From positions 30,909-94,908 of the forward strand of contig DBIN01000019.1 of NCBI GenBank assembly GCA_002296655.1: DNA of 64,000 nt, given 5' to 3'. Of the stretch, positions 39,248 through 47,051 are shown in pieces. This DNA is from Acinetobacter sp. UBA801. Lineage in GTDB: Bacteria; Pseudomonadota; Gammaproteobacteria; Pseudomonadales; Moraxellaceae. Numbering within the stretch: the first letter of the stretch is position 1; every line of letters starts with the position of its first letter. The position numbers and the translations under genes are program-made. A model generated the notes under the pieces. It did no database searches, was not told where the DNA came from, and saw only the letters and a list, made by a program, of their open reading frames with translations.

Positions 39248-39276
39248 TCATGTGCGACAATTTTTGTCGCACATGA
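39248..39276. repeat. Perfect 13-bp inverted repeat between rha and the 68-residue gene
   Basis: TCATGTGCGACAA and its exact complement TTGTCGCACATGA are separated by three T residues. No T run follows on either strand, so it is not a standard terminator. It may be an RNA-stabilising hairpin, an RNase III site or a protein-binding dyad. Confidence 0.75.
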
Positions 39277-39291
39277 TGGTTGGTTTTGTAA

Positions 39292-40098
39292 CTAATTCAA
39301 GAGTGGTGGATTTGTTTGGAACAACCAGCATTTGATATTTTTGCTGTGTAATGCGCTGTAAATCTGTCGGTTATTTTGCATAAACACTGGGTGAGGGCTT
39401 TGGCTTTGCATGAGTATGGCAAAGAGCTGGGACTTCATTGGTAAGCCGTCTATACACTGGTAGATTTGAGAAATATTGAATGCCAGGATATTTGGATTAC
39501 GGCTGTGGTTAAGTTTGTGCATGCCGTAACTGTTCACACTGGCCCAAAAGTCATTCAGCATTTTACTGTCGATGATGTTCTTGGTTTCTAGTGATAAACA
39601 GGCGATAGGCAATATGTCACGGCATAGATTGCCTTTGTTGTGCCAAAGCACTTCGGCATTTTGCATAAAGCCGTTATTGTCGTGGTGAATTTGACTGACG
39701 GTATAAATAGGACCACCAGATTTGAGCTGTACCACTGCACCAATATGGATGCATTCATTGTTGCCATGCAAGTTGTAAAGCATGGCTGCCATTTGGTTAA
39801 AGGTGTTGATGTAGGCTTCTTTAATTTTGGCGGCTGCTGCACCAGTAAAGCCCATGACCAAAAATATAAAACCGTCTTTGCTCATTTCGTACATTGGGCG
39901 ATTTTCACCTTTAGCATCTTTATATTCAACGAGCGTAAAATTGCGCTCGTTGAAATCTGAGGAACATTCAAGACTTTCTAATTTGCGTAATACGTCTTTA
40001 TGTTGTTTCGCAAAAACTTCAGCCACTTTTAAACTGGTGGTTTTCACTTGCTGGTCTTGAATAAAAACCACGTCATCAATATGTGCAATTGCGTTCAT
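39292..40098 (-). CDS. Rha-family phage regulatory protein with DUF2158-like C-terminal part
   Basis: A 268-residue protein. Residues about 15-100 match the phage Rha family (SLKVAEVFAKQHKDVLRKLE, PMYEMSKDGFIFLVMGFTG, KEAYINTFNQM), which overlaps in character with KilA-N/Ant-type antirepressors. After about residue 105 a YodC/DUF2158-like stretch follows (IGAVVQLKSGGPIYTVSQI, AEVLWHNKGN), and then a C-terminal part (about 175-268) without a family. ATG 40098 is chosen because GGGGAG is spaced 7 bases from it. The upstream 64-residue ORF overlaps its ribosome-binding site, so translation is likely coupled. Confidence 0.85.
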   Translation of the reverse strand: MNAIAHIDDVVFIQDQQVKTTSLKVAEVFAKQHKDVLRKLESLECSSDFNERNFTLVEYKDAKGENRPMYEMSKDGFIFLVMGFTGAAAAKIKEAYINTFNQMAAMLYNLHGNNECIHIGAVVQLKSGGPIYTVSQIHHDNNGFMQNAEVLWHNKGNLCRDILPIACLSLETKNIIDSKMLNDFWASVNSYGMHKLNHSRNPNILAFNISQIYQCIDGLPMKSQLFAILMQSQSPHPVFMQNNRQIYSALHSKNIKCWLFQTNPPLLN

Positions 40099-40100
40099 GC

Positions 40101-40295
40101 TCATACTCCCCAAAACAATAATGAGTAGACAATAGAACATGCTGAAAAGAACACGGTGGTGTCTAAGATGTTTTTAAAAATTTGTTTACGTTTAAGTTTG
40201 CGCTGGCGTTTTTCGTATGCAGCTAGATCGTAAATAGGGGAGTGTTCTTTTACATTATTTTGAGTGCATGAATGCGTAGAAGCGAATGTTTTCAT
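40101..40295 (-). CDS. 64-residue membrane protein preceding rha (icd-like position)
   Basis: A small protein with a basic middle (EKRQRKLKRKQIFKN) and one C-terminal transmembrane helix (TTVFFSACSIVYSLLF). AGGA precedes ATG 40295 and lies inside the target of the antisense RNA. Its stop codon overlaps the rha start region. By position it corresponds to icd in the P1 C4-icd-ant operon; no sequence similarity to Icd is claimed. Confidence 0.75.
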   Translation of the reverse strand: MKTFASTHSCTQNNVKEHSPIYDLAAYEKRQRKLKRKQIFKNILDTTVFFSACSIVYSLLFWGV

Positions 40296-40302
40296 TTGCT
40301 AA

Positions 40303-40318
40303 TTCCTGTTCGTCAAGT
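40303..40318 (-). promoter_or_regulatory. Antisense-RNA target covering the ribosome-binding site of the 64-residue ORF
   Basis: On the minus strand the leader reads ACTTGACGAACAGGA. GAACAGG is exactly complementary to the CCTGTTC loop of the C4-like RNA, extending to ACGAACAGG / CCTGTTCGT, and ACTTGA pairs with the second loop TTAAGT with one G-U pair. AGGA is the ribosome-binding site. Confidence 0.7.
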
Positions 40319-40354
40319 TGTAAACCCGACACCATCACTTTCGACGATGATGGT

Positions 40355-40425
40355 GGCAGACTGAATAGGGGTCGAAAACCGTACGAACAGGGTAACGGCC
40401 AGCACTTAAGCTGCCCTATCCAGCC
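40355..40425 (-). ncRNA. C4-like antisense RNA
   Basis: On the minus strand this 71-nt stretch folds into a closing stem (GGC TGGATAGGG with CCCTATTCA and, after a GTCT bulge, GCC) that encloses two hairpins: CAGC-TTAAGT-GCTG and CCGT(T)AC-CCTGTTC-GTACGG. Both loops are complementary to adjacent parts of the ribosome-binding region of the ORF 60 nt downstream. This reproduces the structure, size and position of the C4 antisense RNA of P1/P7-type phages, which blocks translation of icd and thereby expression of ant. No covariance search was run; the assignment rests on structure, complementarity and gene order. Confidence 0.75.
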
Positions 40426-40550
40426 TACCATAGAATAGCAAAGCTAGATTTTACGCAAAAAAATAGCCCTTGGACGGACTTTTTGCGCCTGTTCATTAAT
40501 ATTCAGGTTTCGACTCCTGACTACAGATTTTGCTGTAGTCCTAAAACTGT

Positions 40551-40587
40551 AACAGTGTTAAAGTGTTAAGGTCAAGTGACTTTATAA
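40551..40587. promoter_or_regulatory. Divergent operator/promoter between C4-like RNA unit and BRCT gene
   Basis: AACAGTGTTAAA (40551-40562) repeats the word in the repressor operator at 38531. For the rightward gene, TTAAAG (40558-40563) and TTTATA (40581-40586) with a 17-bp spacer form a possible promoter. Just to the left, GACTACAG / CTGTAGTC (about 40519-40540) makes a perfect 8-bp hairpin in the leader of the leftward transcript. Confidence 0.55.
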
Positions 40588-40611
40588 GAATTATTTTTTG
40601 GGGGTGGGCCT

Positions 40612-41481
40612 ATGGATTTAGATCAACTTAATTACAATGCAAATCAAAGTAAATTAGGTAATCTTTTTTTAGGATTTTTTGAAGGTTTATTTTTAGATGG
40701 TCGTGTAAGGCTGCAAGAAATTGAGGCCTTGATTAAGTGGGTAGAGCAATATCCTGAGGCTGTAAATGTTCCTCATTTTGATAACCTATACCAAGTTTTA
40801 ATAAAAGCTGCTGAAGATCCAGAGTTTTTGTTGTCACGTCATCAAGAAGTACAATCCAGTTTAGATGTATTTAAAAACTCGAAATATTTTAAAGAACATA
40901 CTGGCGATGTACAGCGATTGCATGGTGTATTGGCAGGATTATCTTGTGATCAGGAATATAGTGATAATGAATTATTTGCACTCAATAATTGGTTGAATCA
41001 ACACAATTACTTAAAAGATGATCCGATTTATAGAGAATTATTAATCGCTTTAAATCACGTGCGAGTTTTAAACCGTGTCAGTGAAGACAGTAAAGAAGTC
41101 TTAAAAATCACCATTGGCAAATATATTCAGCTTAACAATTTTGGTTTGCCAAATTTAGCCGTGACCAGTACCAGTGATAATCAGAACCCTGATTTTTATC
41201 ATGGTAATGTAGAAATTATTGGTAAAACCATTTGTTTAACTGGTGCATCCAACCGATATACCAAAGCTGAATGGAAAGATGCCATTGAAGCGAAAGGCGG
41301 AATTTTTAAAGATGACTTGACCAAAACAGCCGATTACCTCGTGATCTGTAATAAAGGTAATCCACACTGGGCACACATGAGCTATGGGCGTAAATTTGAA
41401 CAGGCTTTGAAGTGGCAAAAGGACGGAGCGAATATCCGTATTTTAACTGAAGATGATTTTGTTGAATTTTTGGAACAATAA
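40612..41481 (+). CDS. Accessory protein: helical repeats plus C-terminal BRCT domain
   Basis: A 289-residue protein. The C-terminal 80 residues are a BRCT domain of the DNA-ligase type (IIGKTICLTGASNRYTKAE, IEAKGGIFKDDLTKTADYL, GRKFEQALKWQ, ILTEDDFVEFL). The N-terminal 170 residues are helical, with two similar segments (GLFLDGRVRLQEIEALIKWV and GLSCDQEYSDNELFALNNWL), reminiscent of TerB-like repeats. It has GGGGGTGGG before the ATG, its own probable promoter and terminator, and lies between regulatory genes and the late region, so it looks like a moron expressed in the lysogen. Function unknown. Confidence 0.85.
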   Translation: MDLDQLNYNANQSKLGNLFLGFFEGLFLDGRVRLQEIEALIKWVEQYPEAVNVPHFDNLYQVLIKAAEDPEFLLSRHQEVQSSLDVFKNSKYFKEHTGDVQRLHGVLAGLSCDQEYSDNELFALNNWLNQHNYLKDDPIYRELLIALNHVRVLNRVSEDSKEVLKITIGKYIQLNNFGLPNLAVTSTSDNQNPDFYHGNVEIIGKTICLTGASNRYTKAEWKDAIEAKGGIFKDDLTKTADYLVICNKGNPHWAHMSYGRKFEQALKWQKDGANIRILTEDDFVEFLEQ

Positions 41482-41504
41482 AAAAGCCCCGAAAGGGGCT
41501 TATT
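41481..41504. terminator. Terminator after the BRCT gene
   Basis: AAAGCCCC-GAAA-GGGGCTT stem with A/T flanks directly after the stop codon. Confidence 0.85.
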
Positions 41505-41585
41505 TATTGGAGCTGAAAACGTATCACGCTACGTACAGCATATTGGTTATTTTGCTGTCATCCTGTTGTTATTATAACCCTTTTT

Positions 41586-41672
41586 TTAAAACCAGCCTAC
41601 TGTGTGCAGAAATAATAAAGCACTTGCACAAACACCAACAATTGCACCTACTAAAAAAGGATAGAGCCACAT
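41586..41672 (-). CDS. Putative 28-residue membrane microprotein
   Basis: MWLYPFLVGAIVGVCASALL and LFLHTVGWF form one hydrophobic helix. AAGGA lies 7 bases before its ATG, and it follows the 56-residue membrane ORF after a few bases. Likely translated, function unknown. Confidence 0.5.
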   Translation of the reverse strand: MWLYPFLVGAIVGVCASALLFLHTVGWF

Positions 41673-41676
41673 ATTT

Positions 41677-41847
41677 TTATCCTTTACGTTTGGTTTGCGC
41701 TTGAATAAATGCACAGCTTGGTTTGTTATTTTGCCGAATTAAGCTTTCAATGCGTTTGGTATAGCGGTCGAACAAGTACCAGATGATGATTACCACGGCA
41801 GCCGATAGGTTTACAACAATTAAAATCAGAGCAGTTTGTTGGTCCAT
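41677..41847 (-). CDS. 56-residue single-pass membrane protein
   Basis: One N-terminal transmembrane helix (TALILIVVNLSAAVVIIIWY) followed by a short basic tail (FDRYTKRIESLIRQNN). AGGA precedes ATG 41847 at normal spacing. It lies at the end of the ogr-TraR-like cluster and is too short for many gene callers. Function unknown; holin-associated or superinfection-exclusion roles are only possibilities. Confidence 0.6.
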   Translation of the reverse strand: MDQQTALILIVVNLSAAVVIIIWYLFDRYTKRIESLIRQNNKPSCAFIQAQTKRKG

Positions 41848-41867
41848 TTTTTATTTTCCTTTGTTTA

Positions 41868-41939
41868 TTAATCTTGTGATGTGCATTCAGGGCAAGGGCA
41901 TTCGATTGGATCTGATGGTTCAGCGATAATGACTGGCAT
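41868..41939 (-). CDS. Putative 23-residue cysteine-rich microprotein
   Basis: The frame reads MPVIIAEPSDPIECPCPEC plus four residues, with three closely spaced cysteines. AAGGAAG precedes the ATG. It overlaps the end of the TraR-like gene in another frame. Plausible but weakly supported. Confidence 0.35.
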   Translation of the reverse strand: MPVIIAEPSDPIECPCPECTSQD

Positions 41940-42120
41940 GACGTTCTTCCTTGGTCTTGCATTCAATGCATAAAGTGACTGCACCTAGCTTTTGGCGTTC
42001 TGGTGGAATGTCATTACCGCATTGTTCACATTCAGCAAGTGATGGTGTGCTGTAATCACGTGGTACCACGTGAACTTGATCCAATTGATTCTGTTGTGCG
42101 ATATCGAATCTCTTAGACAC
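41920..42120 (-). CDS. TraR/DksA-type zinc finger protein
   Basis: A 66-residue protein with the C4 zinc finger of the DksA/TraR family (CEQCGNDIPPERQKLGAVTL followed by CIEC) and an N-terminal helix. Small TraR-like proteins in phages can bind the RNA polymerase secondary channel. It overlaps the end of ogr by a few bases and is probably translated with it. Confidence 0.82.
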   Translation of the reverse strand: MSKRFDIAQQNQLDQVHVVPRDYSTPSLAECEQCGNDIPPERQKLGAVTLCIECKTKEERHASHYR

Positions 42121-42364
42121 ATGCTCCCCCTTTTCCTTGTTTTGCTAATGACTTAGGAAGATGAATTTCAGGGTTTGGCATTGCAGAAGGGGATAGTTCA
42201 GCATCCCAAGTTAAAAAACCTTGAGCTGTAAAACCACAATGTAAATTGGTGCATTGACCGTATAACCGTTTTAAAAGTGGATCGACTTGTTCACTTGAAC
42301 GGATCCAAAGAGATTCGCCGCAATGAGGGCATTTATTACTTATCGTACGTCCTGGTTTAGACAT
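42113..42364 (-). CDS. ogr: Ogr/Delta-type late transcription activator
   Basis: An 83-residue zinc-finger protein of the P2 Ogr/P4 Delta family: CPHCGESLWIR near the N-terminus, then LYGQCTNLHCGFTAQGFLTW, giving the Cys-X2-Cys ... Cys-X4-Cys ligand set and the family QCTN..CG signature. Ogr activates P2-type late promoters by binding dyad sites around -55 and contacting the RNA polymerase alpha subunit. Three copies of a candidate Ogr site are present in this prophage. It lies next to gene D, as in P2, but with an intergenic region that may give it a separate promoter. Confidence 0.9.
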   Translation of the reverse strand: MSKPGRTISNKCPHCGESLWIRSSEQVDPLLKRLYGQCTNLHCGFTAQGFLTWDAELSPSAMPNPEIHLPKSLAKQGKGGACV

Positions 42365-42518
42365 TTTTTGCTGCCTCTGCTGAATAAATAATATTCAACA
42401 AATATACAACAAAATTGCGATATATCTAAAGTATCTATTGTAAAAGTTATTAAATATCGTTATTTTGGTTTTACCCATTTCATCCTGACTTCGCCCCAAA
42501 GTCAGGATTTTTTTTGCC
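42365..42518. promoter_or_regulatory. Ogr/D intergenic region with hairpin
   Basis: ATCCTGAC / GTCAGGAT (42483-42508) followed by eight T residues on the plus strand is a rightward-facing terminator. The AT-rich part nearer ogr contains CGATATATC (42418-42426), also found in the repressor operator region (38522-38530), and may hold an ogr promoter. Confidence 0.5.
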
Positions 42519-43832
42519 CTATTTTTTGGCTTTGTCTATTCTTTTTTGTTCACGTTTTATTGCAACCATGGCAGTTTTTTTATTCTTATATTCTTGGGTG
42601 AATTTTAATGGTTTTGATTGATCTCCACTTGTTAATGTTTTAGTTTCGCCATTTTCCCTGTAGTAAACAATGACACCGGTATAATCTGCATAATTTTTAC
42701 CAGTGCGCTTTTTGGTTTTGGACTTTTCTTTTTCTTCTTCAGTCTTTTCTTCTTTGCCTTCAAACAGTGTCGATACATCATCGGCATCGGGCAGCTGCAC
42801 TTCAAGTTCAACTGATGTGGTGAAGCCATTGTCATTGAGTGAATGGGTGACGTTTGTCCCTAACCAGATAATGTCATCAATTTCAGGTTTCAAACCAATG
42901 AATTCAAATTCCTGTTCAGGGATTAAAGTTGGATCACCAAATGCCAAGGTATATGTCAGTTTTTGGGCAGTACGTTTGCAACGATTGTATTCCGCATTGG
43001 CTACCAGTTCAGCTGTGGTTTTATCCCGATGCACATAGCGGATCTCTTTCATGTTGTCTTCACTGTCACCGACCACCACATGCAATTTCTTGGCTTTGTT
43101 TTCAGTGTAGTAATAGGCTTTGACACCTGTAATATTGTCCGTACCTGTGCCATTGGTGTAGTTATGCTGATCGCCCTTATTCCTGGTGATTTGCACACGT
43201 GGTAAGGCTAAACCTGAAACTGTTGTACTTGCACCACGTGGTAATAAAATCAAATGTCCATTCTTCACTGTGGCAATTGCGTCATTTTCATCGGCAATAC
43301 GTGTAATGAGATTTGCATCAGATTCATTCTGGGCAATGTATTTAATTTTTTTTGATGCGAATTTTTCATGAACAATGACTTTGAGTTCATATTCAGCACC
43401 AACCTTTTCAAATATTTCTTGAATGGTTTTGTCGCTCCAGCTGCGTTCACGCTTTTGTTTTAAACCTTCTGACACGTCATTGGCCATGGCAGAAATACTG
43501 AGCACATCTGGTGCGCCACGATGGGATGTGGAATCGACTTTGTATTTGCCTTTGTCGAATAAACCGGTATTGGACCAACCTAGCCACACCTGAATGATGG
43601 CACCTTTGGGTGGAATACTGAGCATGCCATCTGCATCATTCAGTTCGATGTCCACTGAATCCACCACAAGTCCACGATTGTCTTTGATGTTGAGTGACAT
43701 TAAACGTGAAGCCATAAGGGATGAGATATCGACACCATCGACTTCAACTCGAAAAATGGGGTAAGGGTATTCCGTCATTTTTTCAACGGAATTTAATGCC
43801 GTACCAACGACGTTCATGACTTTATTCAGCAT
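42519..43832 (-). CDS. D: P2 gpD-like tail/late control protein
   Basis: A 437-residue GPD-family protein, the tail hub component between tail tube and baseplate spike. Visible features are the N-terminal FRVEVDGVDISSLMASRLMS, VDSVDIELNDADG, WLGWSNTG, and the middle NESDANLITRIADENDA typical of hub proteins. The C-terminal 70 residues are very Lys/Glu rich. The last structural gene of the F operon; its start overlaps the end of U. Confidence 0.9.
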   Translation of the reverse strand: MLNKVMNVVGTALNSVEKMTEYPYPIFRVEVDGVDISSLMASRLMSLNIKDNRGLVVDSVDIELNDADGMLSIPPKGAIIQVWLGWSNTGLFDKGKYKVDSTSHRGAPDVLSISAMANDVSEGLKQKRERSWSDKTIQEIFEKVGAEYELKVIVHEKFASKKIKYIAQNESDANLITRIADENDAIATVKNGHLILLPRGASTTVSGLALPRVQITRNKGDQHNYTNGTGTDNITGVKAYYYTENKAKKLHVVVGDSEDNMKEIRYVHRDKTTAELVANAEYNRCKRTAQKLTYTLAFGDPTLIPEQEFEFIGLKPEIDDIIWLGTNVTHSLNDNGFTTSVELEVQLPDADDVSTLFEGKEEKTEEEKEKSKTKKRTGKNYADYTGVIVYYRENGETKTLTSGDQSKPLKFTQEYKNKKTAMVAIKREQKRIDKAKK

Positions 43833-44272
43833 TAGAGAATCCTATTCAGTGCGCCAATACCCATGCCGATCAGGGTGCCTAATAAGGTCGGTTGCCAATC
43901 GCGTACAATGGTCAGTTTTAAAGTGAATTCAGTTTTACGCGCTGCACCATCTTTGAAGAAATAGGTTTTGGTTTCATCTAAATCATTGATGATGACTAAG
44001 CCATAAATCTTGCCTGTGCCTTCAATTAAGGTATATGCCTTGCCTGTATCCCCCATTTGTCTGAGGGTGTCTAATGTGACGCGACTTCCTGTCAATTCGT
44101 GGTAAATCACGCCTTTAAGTGTAATGACATCTTCACCTTTACCAATAAATTGATAAGCAGGGGAGTCTCCGACACGGCTATTTGAAGGGTGTCGCCAATT
44201 GGTGACACGTTGCAGTTCTTGATATGACGCTGTTCGTAATGAGAAGACAAACAAGCCTAGAGCCATCATCAT
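43832..44272 (-). CDS. U: P2 gpU-like tail completion protein
   Basis: A 146-residue tail protein of the GPU family: LGLFVFSLRTASYQELQRVT near the start, then YQFIGKGEDVITLKGVIYHE, GKIYGLVIINDLDETKTYF. Three ATG codons in a row open the frame. It lies between T and D exactly as in P2. Confidence 0.9.
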   Translation of the reverse strand: MMMALGLFVFSLRTASYQELQRVTNWRHPSNSRVGDSPAYQFIGKGEDVITLKGVIYHELTGSRVTLDTLRQMGDTGKAYTLIEGTGKIYGLVIINDLDETKTYFFKDGAARKTEFTLKLTIVRDWQPTLLGTLIGMGIGALNRIL

Positions 44273-44278
44273 GTGTCT

Positions 44279-47047
44279 TTACTCCGTGTCTGTTAAAAAT
44301 TTACGTTTTTTCATCTGCTGTTCTTCAGCCACTCGCTGGAGTTCCTGACGCATTGCTTCAGCCGTTCCTTTGACCACGGATCCATCTTTGACATGAATAT
44401 GCACTTCAATGGTGTCTTGGCTGACAAAGGAACGTGGATTATTACGACCAACATTGATGGGTTTGACTGGCTTGGTTTGGGCAGCAGTATTGACCACACC
44501 TTGTGTGGCGGTGGATGTTGCTGCAATCGGTAATCCATTGGCATTGGCAATACCGTTTGCCATGCCTTGCATGGTGTAGCCACCAATGCCCATGAAGACA
44601 CGCGAAGGTGAATGGATGCCTAGAATGCCCTTGGCTTTATCAATCACGCCACTGACAGCACCTGTAATGGCATCTTTTACGGCATTTACTTTGGATAAAA
44701 TACCGTTTTTGAGTCCTTCCAAAATCATGGCACCAAAGCCGGTGAACTTGGCAGGCAGATCTATACCGAACCAACTTAATACACTCGCAAAAGCTGTATA
44801 GAACAAGCCCAGTGGTGACCAATTTAGAATCAGGGCTCCGATACCTGCAATCCCCCCACTGAATGCGGTGGTAATAGAATTCCAAATGCCAGAGAAGAAG
44901 GCTGGAATCGCTTGGAATGTGGTCACAATGAAGCCAGCGATATAGCCGATTGACGTACCCACGATATTGAATAGGGTTGCACCAAATTCGATAATTTTAA
45001 GAATAACGGTACCCATTACGCCTAATATCGTTCCAAGTGCGGTACCAAAACTTTTTCCATTGGCAGTTGCTGCCGAAAGTTGCTGGTTGGTGGCTTGAAA
45101 TGGGGTGAACAGCCCTGCAATTGCTTCTTTCACCCAATTGAATGCTGTCACTAACGCATTCCATACCGGCATAAGTGGCATTAGAGCGGTTTTCATTGTG
45201 CTAAATGCAGAACTGAGAGCATCGAAAAGGGGAGCTAAACCAATTTTTAAACCATCCCAAAAGCCAACAAAAAAGGCTTTGATAGGTCCCCAATATTTCC
45301 AAATGACTAGCGCAAGTGCTGCGACTGCTGCAATGATCAATGTGATCGGGTTGGTGAGCATGGCAATAGCTATAGTGCGAAGTCCTGCGATGAGCAATGG
45401 AAGTGCCTGTCGACTGAGGAACATAAAGGCATTGCCCAATACCCGAACTGCGGTAGAAATCAAAGTGAAACGAGATGGCATACCAATACCAAATTTCCCC
45501 AGTACTTTAGTTGCGATCCACATAAACAGTGCGAATTTGGTGATGCCTGCGATCATGCTGAATATGGTGCCTAGTAACAGGTTACCAGTATAACGAATAC
45601 TTAAAATTGCCACTTTAAACATCAGTAATTTTAAAATCAGACTACCGATGGTTCTTACTAATTCAGGATTAGCTTCAACCCATACTTTAATTCTATCAAT
45701 GAATGCACCAACAGATTGAACAAATGCGCGGATATCAGTACCTAAAGCATTAAGCATTGAAATACTGAGATCTTGAATACTGCCGCCAAGCTGTTCAATG
45801 TCACCAGCTAAATTGTCTTTTAAAATTGCAGCGGCTCTGGCAGCTGCACCTTCCGAATTTTCAAGTTCTTTGGTGAGTTCTTTTATTTTATTAACCGTTT
45901 GCCCAGTATTTTTATCGAACACGGCTGATTGATCGACAAGTACTGCAAATCCTGAAACTGCTTCTTGGCCAGCAATATCTTTAAAGATATCTAAACGTTC
46001 ACCAGAGCCCATTTTTTTTGTTGCGACATTTACTTCTGCCAAAATGTCAGACATATCGCGCAGGTTGCCGTTTGAATCCTTGGTTTTAATCTTTAACTTA
46101 TCAAATGCTTTAGATGCTTCTTTCGGTGGGCCTGCGAAGCGTGTCATGATGCTTCGTAATGTTGTACCAGCTTGTGTATCTAAAATATTATTGTTTCCTA
46201 GCAAGCCAGTCATTGCTGTTGCTTGTTCTATGCTCGCGCCATATGCCTTTGCAATGGGTGCAACATACTTCATTGTCTCACCCAAACCATCGACACTGGT
46301 TGCGGTTAAGTTAGTGCCTTTCAAAAATACGTCATTGACCCTACCAATTTCGCTTGCTGCTAAACCGAAACCATTTAAGGTACCGACTGCAATTTGTGCA
46401 GCACGTTCAAGTTCGACTTTGCCTGCTTCGGCAAGCTGAAGTGTTCCACCTAAAGATTTTAGAATTTGATCTGTATTGAAACCGCCTGAGCCTAACGCAA
46501 ATTGTGCTTGTGCAGCTTCGCCAGGACTAAATGATGAAGCAGCGCCCCACTTACGTGCATCGGCTGTAAGTTTTTTCATGGCTTCGCTTTGCTTTTCTAG
46601 ATCTAATACCGATTGCACAGCACTCATTTGCTTTTCAAAGTCAACGGCAGGCTTTAAGAATTGATATAAGCCTGCACCAGCAATTACAGAGTTGACTGCT
46701 AAGCTTTTCATTTCTTCGCGCATTTGTGCACGATTTGCTTTGAGTGTGTCAGACCATGATTGGGTTTTACGTTGTACTACATCAAGTGCATTGCCTACCT
46801 TGTCATAGCCATTGCCCATTGAGTCAAGTGCAGCAACTTGTGCATTTGCGTCTGCAGAGCCTTGATTGAGCTGTCTTGAAAATCGACCAAAAGAATTACC
46901 ATTGACGCTTCGTTCCAAGCGGTCAATGGAATGAGTAAGCCTGTCTATAGATTGATTTGTATTTTGTAGATTTTTTTGAAACTGACGAATTGGTTGTGTC
47001 GCCTTATCTACAAATTTAATAATAATACTTAGATCAAGCTTACTCAT
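44279..47047 (-). CDS. T: Tail tape measure protein (P2 gpT-like)
   Basis: A 922-residue tape measure protein which sets tail length. The N-terminal third is coiled-coil rich (LQNTNQSIDRLTHSIDRLER); a TP901-type tape-measure core follows (AARKWGAASSFSPGEAAQAQ, TAMTGLLGNNNILDTQAGTT). Several hydrophobic segments lie at about 440-570 and 660-760, consistent with channel formation in DNA injection. GIHSPSRVFMGIGGYTMQGM near the end is a typical tape-measure C-terminal motif. Confidence 0.93.
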   Translation of the reverse strand: MSKLDLSIIIKFVDKATQPIRQFQKNLQNTNQSIDRLTHSIDRLERSVNGNSFGRFSRQLNQGSADANAQVAALDSMGNGYDKVGNALDVVQRKTQSWSDTLKANRAQMREEMKSLAVNSVIAGAGLYQFLKPAVDFEKQMSAVQSVLDLEKQSEAMKKLTADARKWGAASSFSPGEAAQAQFALGSGGFNTDQILKSLGGTLQLAEAGKVELERAAQIAVGTLNGFGLAASEIGRVNDVFLKGTNLTATSVDGLGETMKYVAPIAKAYGASIEQATAMTGLLGNNNILDTQAGTTLRSIMTRFAGPPKEASKAFDKLKIKTKDSNGNLRDMSDILAEVNVATKKMGSGERLDIFKDIAGQEAVSGFAVLVDQSAVFDKNTGQTVNKIKELTKELENSEGAAARAAAILKDNLAGDIEQLGGSIQDLSISMLNALGTDIRAFVQSVGAFIDRIKVWVEANPELVRTIGSLILKLLMFKVAILSIRYTGNLLLGTIFSMIAGITKFALFMWIATKVLGKFGIGMPSRFTLISTAVRVLGNAFMFLSRQALPLLIAGLRTIAIAMLTNPITLIIAAVAALALVIWKYWGPIKAFFVGFWDGLKIGLAPLFDALSSAFSTMKTALMPLMPVWNALVTAFNWVKEAIAGLFTPFQATNQQLSAATANGKSFGTALGTILGVMGTVILKIIEFGATLFNIVGTSIGYIAGFIVTTFQAIPAFFSGIWNSITTAFSGGIAGIGALILNWSPLGLFYTAFASVLSWFGIDLPAKFTGFGAMILEGLKNGILSKVNAVKDAITGAVSGVIDKAKGILGIHSPSRVFMGIGGYTMQGMANGIANANGLPIAATSTATQGVVNTAAQTKPVKPINVGRNNPRSFVSQDTIEVHIHVKDGSVVKGTAEAMRQELQRVAEEQQMKKRKFLTDTE

Positions 47048-47051
47048 GTTT

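Noticed and set aside
41747-41962. 71-codon minus-strand frame over the small membrane ORFs
   Set aside because: Its sequence is low quality (no hydrophobic or domain pattern), and the 56-residue frame in the same place has a proper ribosome-binding site.
44586-45593. Plus-strand frames of 71 and 162 codons inside the tape-measure gene
   Set aside because: Shadows of codon bias in gene T; no start signals.
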